This document shows, one piece after another, positions 16,160 through 25,287 of a stretch of DNA of 64,000 nt. The stretch is from Dinoroseobacter sp039192165 (GTDB lineage Bacteria > Pseudomonadota > Alphaproteobacteria > Rhodobacterales > Rhodobacteraceae), in the NCBI GenBank assembly GCA_039192165.1, contig JBCCXD010000002.1:124001-188000 (forward strand), read 5' to 3'. Both the position numbers and the translations under genes were made by a program. Position 1 is the stretch's first letter; every line of letters begins with the position of its first letter. A model generated the notes under the pieces. It did not search any database. It was not told the origin of the DNA and saw nothing but the letters and a program-made list of their open reading frames with translations.

Positions 16160-17718
16160 GCCGTCGCCGTCCGTTTGGCCAGTTCATTTTCCACCAGCGT
16201 TATTAGGGCCTTTGTTCGCATCTCCGCCTCGCTTCCCAAGGCAACAATCTCGCTTTCATCAAGTCGATGGGCTGCTCCATTTAGTCTGTTGGCAAGCGCG
16301 TGAAGACCCTCCGCGCCGACCGCACCAGCAAGCGAAATGAGAACATGGGTTTCTGCGCGAAGGAGCGACTGATCCATCTCAGCAACGCCACGAGACATGT
16401 TTTGCTGGACTCGGCGCAGATCCGACGAAAGCCGCTTCAACAATTCCGACGCACCGGACGGGCCTGCGATTTCCAGCAGTCTGTCAAGACGGTCACGGTT
16501 AGTGACCGGATGCGCTGAAACCTCCAGCGCTGCCATTGCCGCGGAGTCTTGAGCACTTTTTTCGATCTCGAGGTACTGTGCCAGGGTCTCTGCAAACCGC
16601 TCCAGGTTCATGATCGGCTTCGCAACGATAGCATCTGCGCCTGCCGCATAAATCGCTTCGCGATTGCTGCGCAGTACGTAGGCAGTCAGAGCGACCAGTG
16701 GAATACGGGCCAGATGGTCCGGACGCGCCCTTACTTCGCGCATAAATGCAAGGCCATTGAGGCGCGGCATCTCGATATCTACCAGAGCCATGTCAAACTC
16801 ATATTGCTCCAGCGCTTCCAGCGCAGCGAGGCCATCCTCTGCCACATGGCTTTCGGCGTGCAGTGCTTCCAACATCTGCACCGTTAGCATCTGATTTGTG
16901 GGATTGTCTTCCGCAACGAGAATACGCCGACCGCGTAAGTCAGGAAGCGCGGCATCGGGTTTCTTGCATGCTGGAGGCTGCCAAACGTATTCGGGCACCA
17001 AGAGTTGGATCAACGCTCCACTTGGAGCACAGTTTCCAACATCCAGATCTGCCCCGATCTGATCCGAAAGGTCCTTCACGATATGCAAGCCAAGCCCGGA
17101 GCCTGGCTTTTCAGAACTTCGCGGACGTCCCCGAAGCTCGAACAGGTGATCTAAGGCGTCTTGGGAAAAACCGGGTCCATTATCGCGAACGCAGAAAACC
17201 AGATCCCGATCATCATTCAGGATGACTTCCAGTTCAACCTTACCTTCATCGGTATATTTGAACGCATTGCTGAGAAGGTTTCCAATGATCCGTTCCAGCG
17301 TGACGCGCTCCAGTCGCACCAGCGCGGGCATCGAGTCCGATGTCTTTATGAAAAAGCGTAATCCACTTGCCGATGCCCGGCCCGCCCAGCGGCTTTCTAT
17401 ATCGTGCAGGAACCGGACGAGGTTCAGATAATCTGAGGGTTGGCTCAGGTCTTCCGCTTCCTCCGCAAGGTGTGCGATTGTCTGTTCCAGCAAGCGCGCC
17501 AGCGTTTCTCCGGACGCCTGAACCCTGAGGACTTGCTCAAGAATCTCTGGCGAAAGCGCTTCTGTATCGATCAGACGCAAGCCGCCGATGACGTCGGACA
17601 TTGCACCGCGGATGTCATGGGACAACAAAGCGACCTGGTCGGAACGCGACGTCGCTTTTCCGGTATAAAGGTGAGCTGGATTTGAGGTGTTTTTGCGAAG
17701 AGCCATTCCGGAAAACAC
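16156..17718 (-). CDS. Hybrid histidine kinase with receiver and Hpt-like domain
   Basis: Domain order in 520 residues: a short non-sensory head, H-box LLSHDIRG (H34), N-box around N147-N151, G1 DNGPGF and G2 GSGLGL. A receiver (EDN at 270-272, acceptor D314) follows, and a C-terminal all-helical Hpt-like domain with H458 in THVLISLAGAVG. The Hpt Lys that usually follows the His is Ile here. No transmembrane or PAS region is present, so it is cytosolic and its input is unknown. The start may be GTG 17718 or ATG 17706; neither has a strong ribosome site. It is translationally coupled to the response regulator. Confidence 0.88.
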   Translation of the reverse strand: MFSGMALRKNTSNPAHLYTGKATSRSDQVALLSHDIRGAMSDVIGGLRLIDTEALSPEILEQVLRVQASGETLARLLEQTIAHLAEEAEDLSQPSDYLNLVRFLHDIESRWAGRASASGLRFFIKTSDSMPALVRLERVTLERIIGNLLSNAFKYTDEGKVELEVILNDDRDLVFCVRDNGPGFSQDALDHLFELRGRPRSSEKPGSGLGLHIVKDLSDQIGADLDVGNCAPSGALIQLLVPEYVWQPPACKKPDAALPDLRGRRILVAEDNPTNQMLTVQMLEALHAESHVAEDGLAALEALEQYEFDMALVDIEMPRLNGLAFMREVRARPDHLARIPLVALTAYVLRSNREAIYAAGADAIVAKPIMNLERFAETLAQYLEIEKSAQDSAAMAALEVSAHPVTNRDRLDRLLEIAGPSGASELLKRLSSDLRRVQQNMSRGVAEMDQSLLRAETHVLISLAGAVGAEGLHALANRLNGAAHRLDESEIVALGSEAEMRTKALITLVENELAKRTATA

Positions 17719-17796
17719 AGTCTATGAGGTTCTCTGTTGGGCGCCTTTCACGGCTAAGTTGTGTCAACAATAGGCTTTTCAAGGAACTTGTACAAA

Positions 17797-17825
17797 GAAA
17801 AACCGGTCAAAGCAGTATCGACCGG
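17797..17825 (-). terminator. Factor-independent terminator of prpE
   Basis: On the minus strand CCGGTC and GACCGG form a six-pair stem around an 11-base loop, followed directly by TTTTTCTTT. It lies 12 bp beyond the prpE stop codon. Confidence 0.75.
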
Positions 17826-17836
17826 CTCTAGAGGTC

Positions 17837-19729
17837 TCAGCTGTTCGCGTAGCCTAGCTTTTTCAAAGCGTCTTTTATTTCATCCAGAATAACCGGGTCA
17901 TCGATCGTTGCCGGCATTTTCCAAGCGGTTCCATCGGCAATGTTCACCATGGTGCCCCGTAGGATTTTACCCGAGCGGGTTTTGGGAAGCCGGTCCACGA
18001 CTGTGCAGAGTTTGAAAGCTGCCACAGGTCCAATCTTCTCCCTCACCAATCTGATACTTTCAGAACATATTTCCTCGGTCGGGCGGTTGGTGCCTGCGTT
18101 CAGGCACAGAAAACCCAAGGGCATCTGACCCTTTAGGCTGTCGGCAACGCCAATCACGGCGCACTCGGCAACATCCGGATGACTTGCGAGAACTTCTTCC
18201 ATAGCGCCCGTCGATAGGCGATGACCGGCGACGTTAATGACGTCATCAGTTCGTGCCATGATATAGAGGTAACCGTCCTCGTCTTTGTAACCGGCATCGC
18301 CCGTTTCATAGTACCCAGGAAATGTCGTGAGATAGGACTTCCGAAACCGTTCTTCCGCATTCCAGAGCGTCGGCAAGGTTCCGGGCGCGAGAGGCAATTT
18401 GACCGCAATCGCTCCAAGTGTTCCGGGTTCCACCTCATGCCCGCCTTCGTCGAGAATTTGAACGTCATAGCCAGGCATGGGAACCGAGGGAGATCCGATT
18501 TTCACTGGTAGCGCTTCAATTCCCATCGGGTTTGATGCGATCGCCCATCCTGTTTCGGTTTGCCACCAATGATCGATCACCGGAACGCCGAGCTGGATTT
18601 GCGCCCATTCAATTGTATCGGGGTCGGCCCGTTCGCCGGCCAGGAAAACGTTCTTTAAGCAGGAGAGATCGTATTTCCGGACGAATTCTCCCTTCGGATC
18701 CTCGCGCTTGACTGCGCGAAAAGCTGTCGGCGCGGTAAAGAAAGACTTAACCTTGTGTTCAGATATGACACGCCAGAATGTGCCTGCGTCCGGGGTCCCG
18801 ACGGGCTTTCCTTCGAACACAACCGTGGTGTTGCCGTGAATCAAAGGGCCGTAGCAGATGTAGCTGTGCCCCACGACCCAACCAACATCAGATGCGGCCC
18901 AGAACACATCACCCGGCTCCACATCGTAGATCGCCTTCATCGACCAGTTCAGAGCGACGAGATGCCCAGCCGTTGGCCTTACTACCCCTTTTGGCTGACC
19001 TGTGGTGCCAGAGGTGTAGAGAATATAGGCGGGATGGTTGCCTTCCACCGGCACGCATTCTGCAGGTTCCACGTCGACCTGTGCTTCGAACCAATCAAAG
19101 TCACGCCCTTCATTCAGAGCCGCGACTTCCTGCTCGCGCTGATAGAGCAGGCAAAAGGCGGGCTGATGGCTCGCAATTTCAAGAGCGCCATCAAGCAGAG
19201 GTTTGTAGTGGACCACACGCCCCGGCTCGATCCCGCAAGAGGCCGCGATGATCGCTTTCGGTTGTGCATCGTCGACCCGGACTGCCAGTTCGTTGGACGC
19301 AAATCCGCCAAAGACGACAGAGTGTATCGCGCCAAGACGTGCGCACGCGAGCATGGCTTCAATCGCCTGCGGTACCATTGGCATATAGATGAGAACCCTA
19401 TCGCCCTTCTCAATACCTTTGGCCCGGAGGGCACCTGCAAGAAGAGAAACACGGTCCAGCAATTCCGCATATGTAATCTCTTGCTTGGTGTGGGTGACCG
19501 GACTGTCATAGATGATCGCAACGCGATCGCCGTTGCCAGCTTCCACATGTCTGTCGACCGCGTTCCAGCAGGTGTTCAGTTTACCGTCAATAAACCACTC
19601 GTATAGTGGGGCATTCTCGTCAAAGAGCGCTTTGCTGGGCGGTTCCACCCATTCGATGCCTTGCGCGGCCTCCATCCAGAACGCGTCTGGGTCTTTCTTC
19701 CAGGCGCCATAAGTCTCTTTGTATCCCAT
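17837..19729 (-). CDS. prpE: Propionyl-CoA synthetase (acetyl-CoA synthetase family)
   Basis: The 630-residue protein is full length for PrpE. It contains the AMP-binding loop YTSGTTGQPKG, the WWQTETG motif, YYETGDAG and the C-terminal acetylatable lysine in LPKTRSGK (K588). N-terminal features (YKETY, FWMEAA) match PrpE more than Acs. It activates propionate, or other short acids, to the acyl-CoA. In roseobacters this feeds propionyl-CoA metabolism, including propionate from DMSP. It is monocistronic: terminator behind, and a long inverted repeat 34-71 bp upstream of its start as a candidate operator. Confidence 0.9.
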   Translation of the reverse strand: MGYKETYGAWKKDPDAFWMEAAQGIEWVEPPSKALFDENAPLYEWFIDGKLNTCWNAVDRHVEAGNGDRVAIIYDSPVTHTKQEITYAELLDRVSLLAGALRAKGIEKGDRVLIYMPMVPQAIEAMLACARLGAIHSVVFGGFASNELAVRVDDAQPKAIIAASCGIEPGRVVHYKPLLDGALEIASHQPAFCLLYQREQEVAALNEGRDFDWFEAQVDVEPAECVPVEGNHPAYILYTSGTTGQPKGVVRPTAGHLVALNWSMKAIYDVEPGDVFWAASDVGWVVGHSYICYGPLIHGNTTVVFEGKPVGTPDAGTFWRVISEHKVKSFFTAPTAFRAVKREDPKGEFVRKYDLSCLKNVFLAGERADPDTIEWAQIQLGVPVIDHWWQTETGWAIASNPMGIEALPVKIGSPSVPMPGYDVQILDEGGHEVEPGTLGAIAVKLPLAPGTLPTLWNAEERFRKSYLTTFPGYYETGDAGYKDEDGYLYIMARTDDVINVAGHRLSTGAMEEVLASHPDVAECAVIGVADSLKGQMPLGFLCLNAGTNRPTEEICSESIRLVREKIGPVAAFKLCTVVDRLPKTRSGKILRGTMVNIADGTAWKMPATIDDPVILDEIKDALKKLGYANS

Positions 19730-19762
19730 CTGGATGTCCCTCCTCAGTGTCCCTCACTCCGG

Positions 19763-19800
19763 TTGCGCGCAGTTTCTTTGGTTTGGTTGGCTGCGCGCAA
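19763..19800. promoter_or_regulatory. 10-bp inverted repeat upstream of prpE
   Basis: TTGCGCGCAG (19763-19772) and CTGCGCGCAA (19791-19800) are exact inverse complements separated by 18 bases, so the half-sites are 28 bp apart, close to three helical turns. It is placed to be an operator or activator site for prpE. Confidence 0.45.
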
Positions 19801-19932
19801 GAGGGCAGCGATGCGACCTATTGCGCTAACACCGTGACAAATGGCGAGGAATAGCAAGCGGCCAGACACTTTGTTGCGTTTGCGGCTCAAACGCTTTCAG
19901 ATTCGAAGCCACAACCAATTTGTTGGTTAACA

Positions 19933-22212
19933 TCAGCCGTAAAACGAAACTGGCGTGCCGGCCACGGCGGACATATTCAACAGCCCTCGAGCGGTGATCG
20001 ACGGCGTGACCACATGGGCAAGATTTCCCATGCCCATCAGAATAGGGCCGACCTCGAGCCCGTTTGCTTTCATTTTGAGAATATTTCGCACCGCAGACGC
20101 GGCGTCTGAATTGGCAAACACAAGTACGTTGGCGGCCCCGGTCATCCGCGAGTTTGGAAAAATGCGCGCACGCAGATCGGGATCAAGTGCGCTATCGGTG
20201 TGCATTTCGCCTTCGTACTCGAAGTTTGCGTCGCACGAATCGAGTCGGTCCATGGCCGCACGCATCCGGTGGCCGGAGTCGATATCCAAGTTCCCGAATT
20301 GAGAGTGCGAGCAAAGAGCGATCTTCGGCTCCAGTCCGAACCGGCGGACATGCCGCGCTGCGCCCACAACGGTCTGTTCAATTTGTTCCGGCGTCGGCGA
20401 CGGATGGACATGTGTATCTGCAATAAACAAGGGTCCGTCTTCGAGGATCATAAGGCTAAGCGCGCCCACCGGGCGATGCTCTTGGTCGCCAAGAATGTTC
20501 ACCACATAATTCAGGTGCCAGAGGTATTGGCCAAAAGTTCCGCAAATCAGGCTGTCTGCTTCTCCGCGTTTCACCATGATCGCGCCGATTGCTGTGGTGT
20601 TGGTCCGCATCACAGCTTTTGCCGTATCCGGCGTGACGCCTTTGCGCTGCAAGATTTGGTGGTATGTTTCCCAGTATTCGCGATAACGCGGGTCGTTTTC
20701 CGGGTTCACCAAATCGAAATCGCGACCAGGGCGGATTGGCAGTCCTGCGCGTTCGCAACGTGCCTCGATCACATCAGGACGGCCGATGAGGATCGGGATG
20801 TCCGTGGTCTGTTCGATCATCGAGGTCGCGGCGCGCAAGACGCGTTCATCTTCGCCCTCGGCAAAGACAATCTTGCGCTCTGCTTTTGCCGCAGCTTCAA
20901 AAACCGGGCGCATGAGAAGTGCCGATTTGAACACCGAGCCATCAAGTTTGGCTTTGTAGGCCCCGATATCCTCCACCGGGCGCGACGCGACCCCCGATGT
21001 CATAGCCGCCCTGGCAACTGCGGAAGCAACAACGCCCATCAATCGCGGGTCAAATGGCTTAGGTATCAGATAGTCAGGCCCAAAGGTCATCTGCTCGCCC
21101 CGGTAGGCTGCAGCGGCCTCGGCGCTCGTGGTGGCACGTGCGAGCTCAGCAATCCCTTCGATGCATGCGATTTGCATTTCATCGTTTATTTCGGTTGCCC
21201 CGACATCAAGTGCGCCGCGGAAGATGAACGGAAAACACAAAACGTTATTGACCTGATTGGGATAGTCGGTCCGGCCTGTCGCGATTATCGCGTCTGGGGC
21301 GACCTCATGCACCAGCTCTGGCATGATTTCGGGCGTTGGGTTGGCCAGAGCAAAGATGATCGGCTTGTCTGCCATCTGGGCGACCATGTCCGGGGTCAGA
21401 ATACCGGGCGCAGAGAGACCAAGAAACATGTCAGCTCCCGCGATGACATCCGCCAGAGTGCGCGCATCGGTGTTCTGCGCGAAGTCTTCCTTTTGTGGGG
21501 TCATCTCTTCGACCCGGCCCTGGTAGACCACGCCTGCAACGTCGACCAGCGTGACGTTCTTTCGTTGGACGCCAAGCTTGAGCAGCATGTTAAGACAAGC
21601 GATCCCCGCTGCGCCGCCCCCGGTCGAAACGATTTTGATATCTGCAAAGTCGCGACCAGTCACACGCATAGCATTGAGCGCTGCCGCGCCAACGACAATT
21701 GCCGTGCCGTGCTGATCATCATGAAAAACGGGAATATTCATCCGCTCACGGCAGATTTTCTCCACGATGAAACAGTCCGGCGCCTTGATATCTTCCAGGT
21801 TGATCGCGCCGAAAGTAGGCTCCATTGCGCAGACCAGCTCAGCCATGCGTTCTGGATCGGCTTCATTCAGCTCGATGTCGAAGCAATCGATATTCGCGAA
21901 CTTCTTAAAAAGAACTGCCTTACCTTCCATCACTGGTTTTGAAGCCAGTCCGCCGATGTTTCCTAAACCCAGAACAGCTGTGCCGTTGGAGACTACCCCC
22001 ACAAGGTTCCCACGACCTGTGTAGCGCGCTGCCACGGATGGATCTGACTTGATCTCCAGACACGCCTCGGCCACGCCCGGACTGTAGGCACGTGACAAAT
22101 CAATCTGGTTTGCAAGGGGTTTGGTGGCGCGCACCTCCAGCTTTCCGGGGCGGGGGTACTCGTGGTAGTAAAGCGCGGCCTCGCGCGCGGATTGATCCTT
22201 GGATCCGCTCAT
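19933..22212 (-). CDS. maeB: NADP-dependent malic enzyme with phosphotransacetylase-like domain
   Basis: The 759-residue length and two-domain build are typical of MaeB. The N-terminal malic-enzyme half (to ~430) shows SPGVAEACLEI, GLGNIGG, FHDDQHGTA and a dinucleotide loop VSTGGGAAGIACL. The C-terminal half (about 440-759) resembles phosphate acetyltransferase (FAEGEDERVLRAA, LICGTFGQY) but usually only regulates. It oxidatively decarboxylates malate to pyruvate, giving NADPH. GGGAGGG precedes the ATG. It is divergent from the nucleoside salvage operon. Confidence 0.94.
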   Translation of the reverse strand: MSGSKDQSAREAALYYHEYPRPGKLEVRATKPLANQIDLSRAYSPGVAEACLEIKSDPSVAARYTGRGNLVGVVSNGTAVLGLGNIGGLASKPVMEGKAVLFKKFANIDCFDIELNEADPERMAELVCAMEPTFGAINLEDIKAPDCFIVEKICRERMNIPVFHDDQHGTAIVVGAAALNAMRVTGRDFADIKIVSTGGGAAGIACLNMLLKLGVQRKNVTLVDVAGVVYQGRVEEMTPQKEDFAQNTDARTLADVIAGADMFLGLSAPGILTPDMVAQMADKPIIFALANPTPEIMPELVHEVAPDAIIATGRTDYPNQVNNVLCFPFIFRGALDVGATEINDEMQIACIEGIAELARATTSAEAAAAYRGEQMTFGPDYLIPKPFDPRLMGVVASAVARAAMTSGVASRPVEDIGAYKAKLDGSVFKSALLMRPVFEAAAKAERKIVFAEGEDERVLRAATSMIEQTTDIPILIGRPDVIEARCERAGLPIRPGRDFDLVNPENDPRYREYWETYHQILQRKGVTPDTAKAVMRTNTTAIGAIMVKRGEADSLICGTFGQYLWHLNYVVNILGDQEHRPVGALSLMILEDGPLFIADTHVHPSPTPEQIEQTVVGAARHVRRFGLEPKIALCSHSQFGNLDIDSGHRMRAAMDRLDSCDANFEYEGEMHTDSALDPDLRARIFPNSRMTGAANVLVFANSDAASAVRNILKMKANGLEVGPILMGMGNLAHVVTPSITARGLLNMSAVAGTPVSFYG

Positions 22213-22239
22213 CGATCCCTCCCACCGGAAACGTAATTG

Positions 22240-22253
22240 GTTTAACTTTAAAC
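22240..22253. promoter_or_regulatory. AT-rich palindrome between maeB and cdd
   Basis: GTTTAA-CT-TTAAAC is a 14-bp inverted repeat 28-41 bp upstream of the maeB start, in the 178-bp gap between two divergent units. It may be an operator or part of the maeB promoter. Confidence 0.3.
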
Positions 22254-22390
22254 TATCATTTTCCCAGTGGAAACCGAAAACGATTGCGGCGCGCTGGCGC
22301 AGGCGGCAAGAAACCTAGGCGCGTTGTTCCGTTGGGGTTGCAAGGCATGGCCGGTCGGCGCAACTTGGGGTAAATGACGGAGAGCACCTT

Positions 22391-22783
22391 TTGGATTTGA
22401 TTGAGCACGCAACTCGCGTTCGCCAAAACGCACACGCGCCTTACTCTAATTTCAAGGTTGGCGCCGCGATCCGCAGCGTTTCCGGTGCTGTCTATATTGG
22501 CTGCAATGTCGAAAATGTTGCCTATCCCGAAGGCACCTGCGCCGAGGCCGGGGCAATTGCGGCCATGATCGCAGCAGGTGAAACCGAAATTGCCGAAGTC
22601 GCGGTGATTGCAGACAGTCCAACACCCGTTCCGCCTTGCGGGGGGTGCCGCCAGAAGCTTGCAGAGTTCGGCAAGGGAAATGTAACCGTTACCCTTGCGA
22701 CGACAGGCGGGGCGCGGACGGTCACAGATATTGCGGCCTTGCTGCCAGGTGCCTTCGGAGCTGAGCATATGGAGAAAGACTGA
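22391..22783 (+). CDS. cdd: Cytidine deaminase
   Basis: The 130-residue enzyme has the homotetrameric family length. CAEAGAI supplies a zinc Cys and the catalytic Glu, and PPCGGCRQ the other two zinc Cys; SNFKVGAA and NVENVAYP bind the nucleoside. It uses a TTG start with GGAGAG just upstream; a second in-frame TTG follows two codons later. It deaminates cytidine and deoxycytidine to uridine and deoxyuridine and leads a five-gene salvage operon; deoA follows after three bases. Confidence 0.93.
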   Translation: MDLIEHATRVRQNAHAPYSNFKVGAAIRSVSGAVYIGCNVENVAYPEGTCAEAGAIAAMIAAGETEIAEVAVIADSPTPVPPCGGCRQKLAEFGKGNVTVTLATTGGARTVTDIAALLPGAFGAEHMEKD

Positions 22784-22786
22784 CCG

Positions 22787-24094
22787 GTGGATGTGCGTCG
22801 CGTGATTGAGGTTGTCCGCGATGGCGGAGTTCCGTCCGAGGACGCCTTGCGCGAGTTCGCCGAAGGTCTTGCATCTGGCGCTGTATCAGATGCTCAGGCC
22901 GGAGCTTTCGCCATGGCTGCGCTTTTGAATGGGCTCGGAGAAGCGGGCCGCATTGCTTTGACAAGGGCGATGCGCGACAGCGGGGATGTCATGCATTGGG
23001 ATTTGGCCGGACCAGTGCTCGACAAGCATTCAACCGGTGGCATCGGAGACTGCGTCTCGTTGCTATTGGCTCCCGCTCTGGCCGCGTGTGGCGCCTACGT
23101 TCCCATGATTTCGGGCCGCGGTTTGGGGCATACGGGCGGTACGCTCGACAAGCTCGAAGCAATTGACGGCTACCGCACTCAGGTGTCTGAGACTGACTTG
23201 AGGCGCGTGGTTCAAGATGCTGGCTGCGCTATTGTGGGGGCAACCGGTCGGATTGCTCCGGCAGACCGCCGTTTGTATGCAGTCCGGGATGTGACAGCGA
23301 CTGTAGAAAGTATAGATCTCATCACGGCGTCCATCCTGTCCAAGAAGCTTGCTGCGGGGCTCGACGGGCTGGTGTTGGACGTCAAGGTCGGGTCTGGAGC
23401 GTTTTTGACAGAGCTTGCGCAGGCGGAGGCGCTTGCGGAAGCGCTTTGTCAAACCGCGAATGGGGCGGGTTGTGCGACCCAAGCTGTTTTAACGGACATG
23501 AATCAAGCGCTTGCTCCGGCAGCGGGTAACGCGCTTGAGGTTGCGGTCATCTTGAAGATATTTGCCGGAACAGAGATATCGCCGCGTCTTATGGACGTAA
23601 CAACGGCGCTGGGCGGAGCCCTGCTGGCACTTGCGGGAGTGGCGCCGGACGCTCAAGCGGGGCAGATGCAGATTGCCGAGACGTTTCGAAACGGAGCGGC
23701 CGCAGACAGGTTTGAACGGATGGTTCATGCCCTTGGCGGACCCATGAATGTTGTCTCATCGGGGTTGGCGCGCCTTCCCGAGGCGCCAGTGGTGTTGGAG
23801 GTACCAGCGCCGGAAGACGGCAGCCTTTCTGCATGTGATACCCGGGCTCTTGGCCGGACTGTGGTCGCCCTCGGCGGCGGCCGCCAACGCGAAACAGACC
23901 GAATTGATCTGGCGGTGGGCATTTCAGAGATTTTGCCGCTAGGAACACAAGTCAGCAAAGGAACCCCGCTGGCGCGTGTTCATGCCGCACGAGAGGATGC
24001 CGCACGCACGGCCGTAAGGGACATTCAGGCGTCTTTCCAAATCGGTGCTGAAGTCTCATATGCCCCGCTTATTCTTGGGGAAATCGGCCCATGA
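22787..24094 (+). CDS. deoA: Thymidine phosphorylase
   Basis: The 435-residue protein begins at GTG 22787. It has the glycosyl-transferase family 3 head and the signature loop DKHSTGGIGD. SGRGLGHTGGTLDKLEAI follows, as does a Lys-Lys substrate region (SKKLAAGLDGLVLDVK, split for description). It cleaves thymidine or deoxyuridine with phosphate to the base and deoxyribose-1-phosphate. The latter is the substrate of the next enzyme, DeoB. Its stop overlaps the deoB start as ATGA. Confidence 0.94.
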   Translation: MDVRRVIEVVRDGGVPSEDALREFAEGLASGAVSDAQAGAFAMAALLNGLGEAGRIALTRAMRDSGDVMHWDLAGPVLDKHSTGGIGDCVSLLLAPALAACGAYVPMISGRGLGHTGGTLDKLEAIDGYRTQVSETDLRRVVQDAGCAIVGATGRIAPADRRLYAVRDVTATVESIDLITASILSKKLAAGLDGLVLDVKVGSGAFLTELAQAEALAEALCQTANGAGCATQAVLTDMNQALAPAAGNALEVAVILKIFAGTEISPRLMDVTTALGGALLALAGVAPDAQAGQMQIAETFRNGAAADRFERMVHALGGPMNVVSSGLARLPEAPVVLEVPAPEDGSLSACDTRALGRTVVALGGGRQRETDRIDLAVGISEILPLGTQVSKGTPLARVHAAREDAARTAVRDIQASFQIGAEVSYAPLILGEIGP

Positions 24095-25287
24095 CCCGTG
24101 CATTCCTTATTGTGATGGACTCCGTCGGGTGCGGTGGTGCGCCAGACGCAGCTCGGTTCGGGGACGCCGGTGCAAACACGCTGGGCCATATCGCCGAAGC
24201 CTGCGCCGCCGGGTGTGCCGACGAAGAACGATCAGGCCCGCTTTGCATGCCCAATCTTGATCGGCTTGGCCTTGGCGCGGCTGTCGCACTTGCCTCCGGG
24301 TCGCGCCCACCGGGTTTTACAATGCAACCTGAAGGACTGTGGGGGGCGGCAACTGAAATTTCTCCCGGAAAGGACACACCGTCAGGGCATTGGGAGTTGG
24401 CTGGCAGTCCCGTGCCCTGGGACTGGAGTTACTTTCCTGACGAAAGGCCTGCCTTCCCGCCCGAAATTCTTGAGAAAGTTTGCGAGATTGCGGAGGTCGA
24501 CGGAACACTGGCCAATTGCCATGCGTCCGGCACGGAAGTTGTGGCAGAGTTTGGGGCGGAACACCTGCGGCTCGGTTGGCCAATTTGCTACACATCTGCT
24601 GACAGCGTGTTTCAGATTGCGGCTCATGAGGAGCATTTCGGTCTCAACCGGTTGCTGGCGCTGTGCGAAGGTCTTGCGCCGATGCTGCACGCGCGCCGGG
24701 TCGGCAGAGTTATCGCGCGGCCGTTCATTGGCACGCCTGAAGACGGGTTCACGCGCACCACGCGCCGTCGGGACTATGCGGTGGCACCACCAAGCCCAAC
24801 GCTGTGCGATTGGGCTCAGGCGGACGGGCGGAACGTGCACGCGATTGGCAAGATCGGAGATATTTTTTCGATGCGGGGGATCACCGATGTTGTGAAGGGC
24901 AGCGATGCACAGCTGATGGACTATCTGGTTGCTGCAACGGAGACCGCAGAGGCAGGCAGTCTCACCTTCGCGAATTTTGTCGAGTTTGACAGCCTTTATG
25001 GGCATCGTCGTGACGTCGCAGGCTATGCCCGCGCGCTTGAGTGGTTCGACGCGTGCCTGCCGAGATTTTTTTCCGGTCTCGGCGAAGGGGATCTTGCAGT
25101 CTTCACAGCCGATCACGGCAATGATCCGACCTGGACAGGTACGGACCACACACGCGAACGCGTGCCGGTTGTCGCCAGTGGACGAGGTTTGAAGGAGATC
25201 GGTCTTGTCGGGTTTCAGGATGTCGCGAGTTCGCTCGCGGCATATCTGGGCCTGTCCAACACAGGAACGGGGCGGAGTTTTTTGTGA
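24091..25287 (+). CDS. deoB: Phosphopentomutase
   Basis: The 398-residue alkaline-phosphatase-superfamily enzyme shows LIVMDSVGCGGAPDA (metal and phospho-acceptor loop), GKDTPSGHWE, and the late metal ligands in FTADHGNDPTWTGTDHTRE, split for description. It converts (deoxy)ribose-1-phosphate to the 5-phosphate, linking nucleoside breakdown to central metabolism. It is translationally coupled to deoA and overlaps the add start. Confidence 0.95.
   Translation: MTRAFLIVMDSVGCGGAPDAARFGDAGANTLGHIAEACAAGCADEERSGPLCMPNLDRLGLGAAVALASGSRPPGFTMQPEGLWGAATEISPGKDTPSGHWELAGSPVPWDWSYFPDERPAFPPEILEKVCEIAEVDGTLANCHASGTEVVAEFGAEHLRLGWPICYTSADSVFQIAAHEEHFGLNRLLALCEGLAPMLHARRVGRVIARPFIGTPEDGFTRTTRRRDYAVAPPSPTLCDWAQADGRNVHAIGKIGDIFSMRGITDVVKGSDAQLMDYLVAATETAEAGSLTFANFVEFDSLYGHRRDVAGYARALEWFDACLPRFFSGLGEGDLAVFTADHGNDPTWTGTDHTRERVPVVASGRGLKEIGLVGFQDVASSLAAYLGLSNTGTGRSFL

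Noticed and set aside
14756..17718. Naming the two-component pair as LuxO/LuxU-type quorum genes
   Set aside because: Domain order is similar, but no autoinducer genes or small RNAs are near and the kinase is fused differently, so no symbol is given.
20200..21942. A 580-codon plus-strand open frame opposite maeB
   Set aside because: It is a codon-bias shadow: the minus strand encodes a complete malic enzyme, and the plus frame has no ribosome site or recognisable domain.
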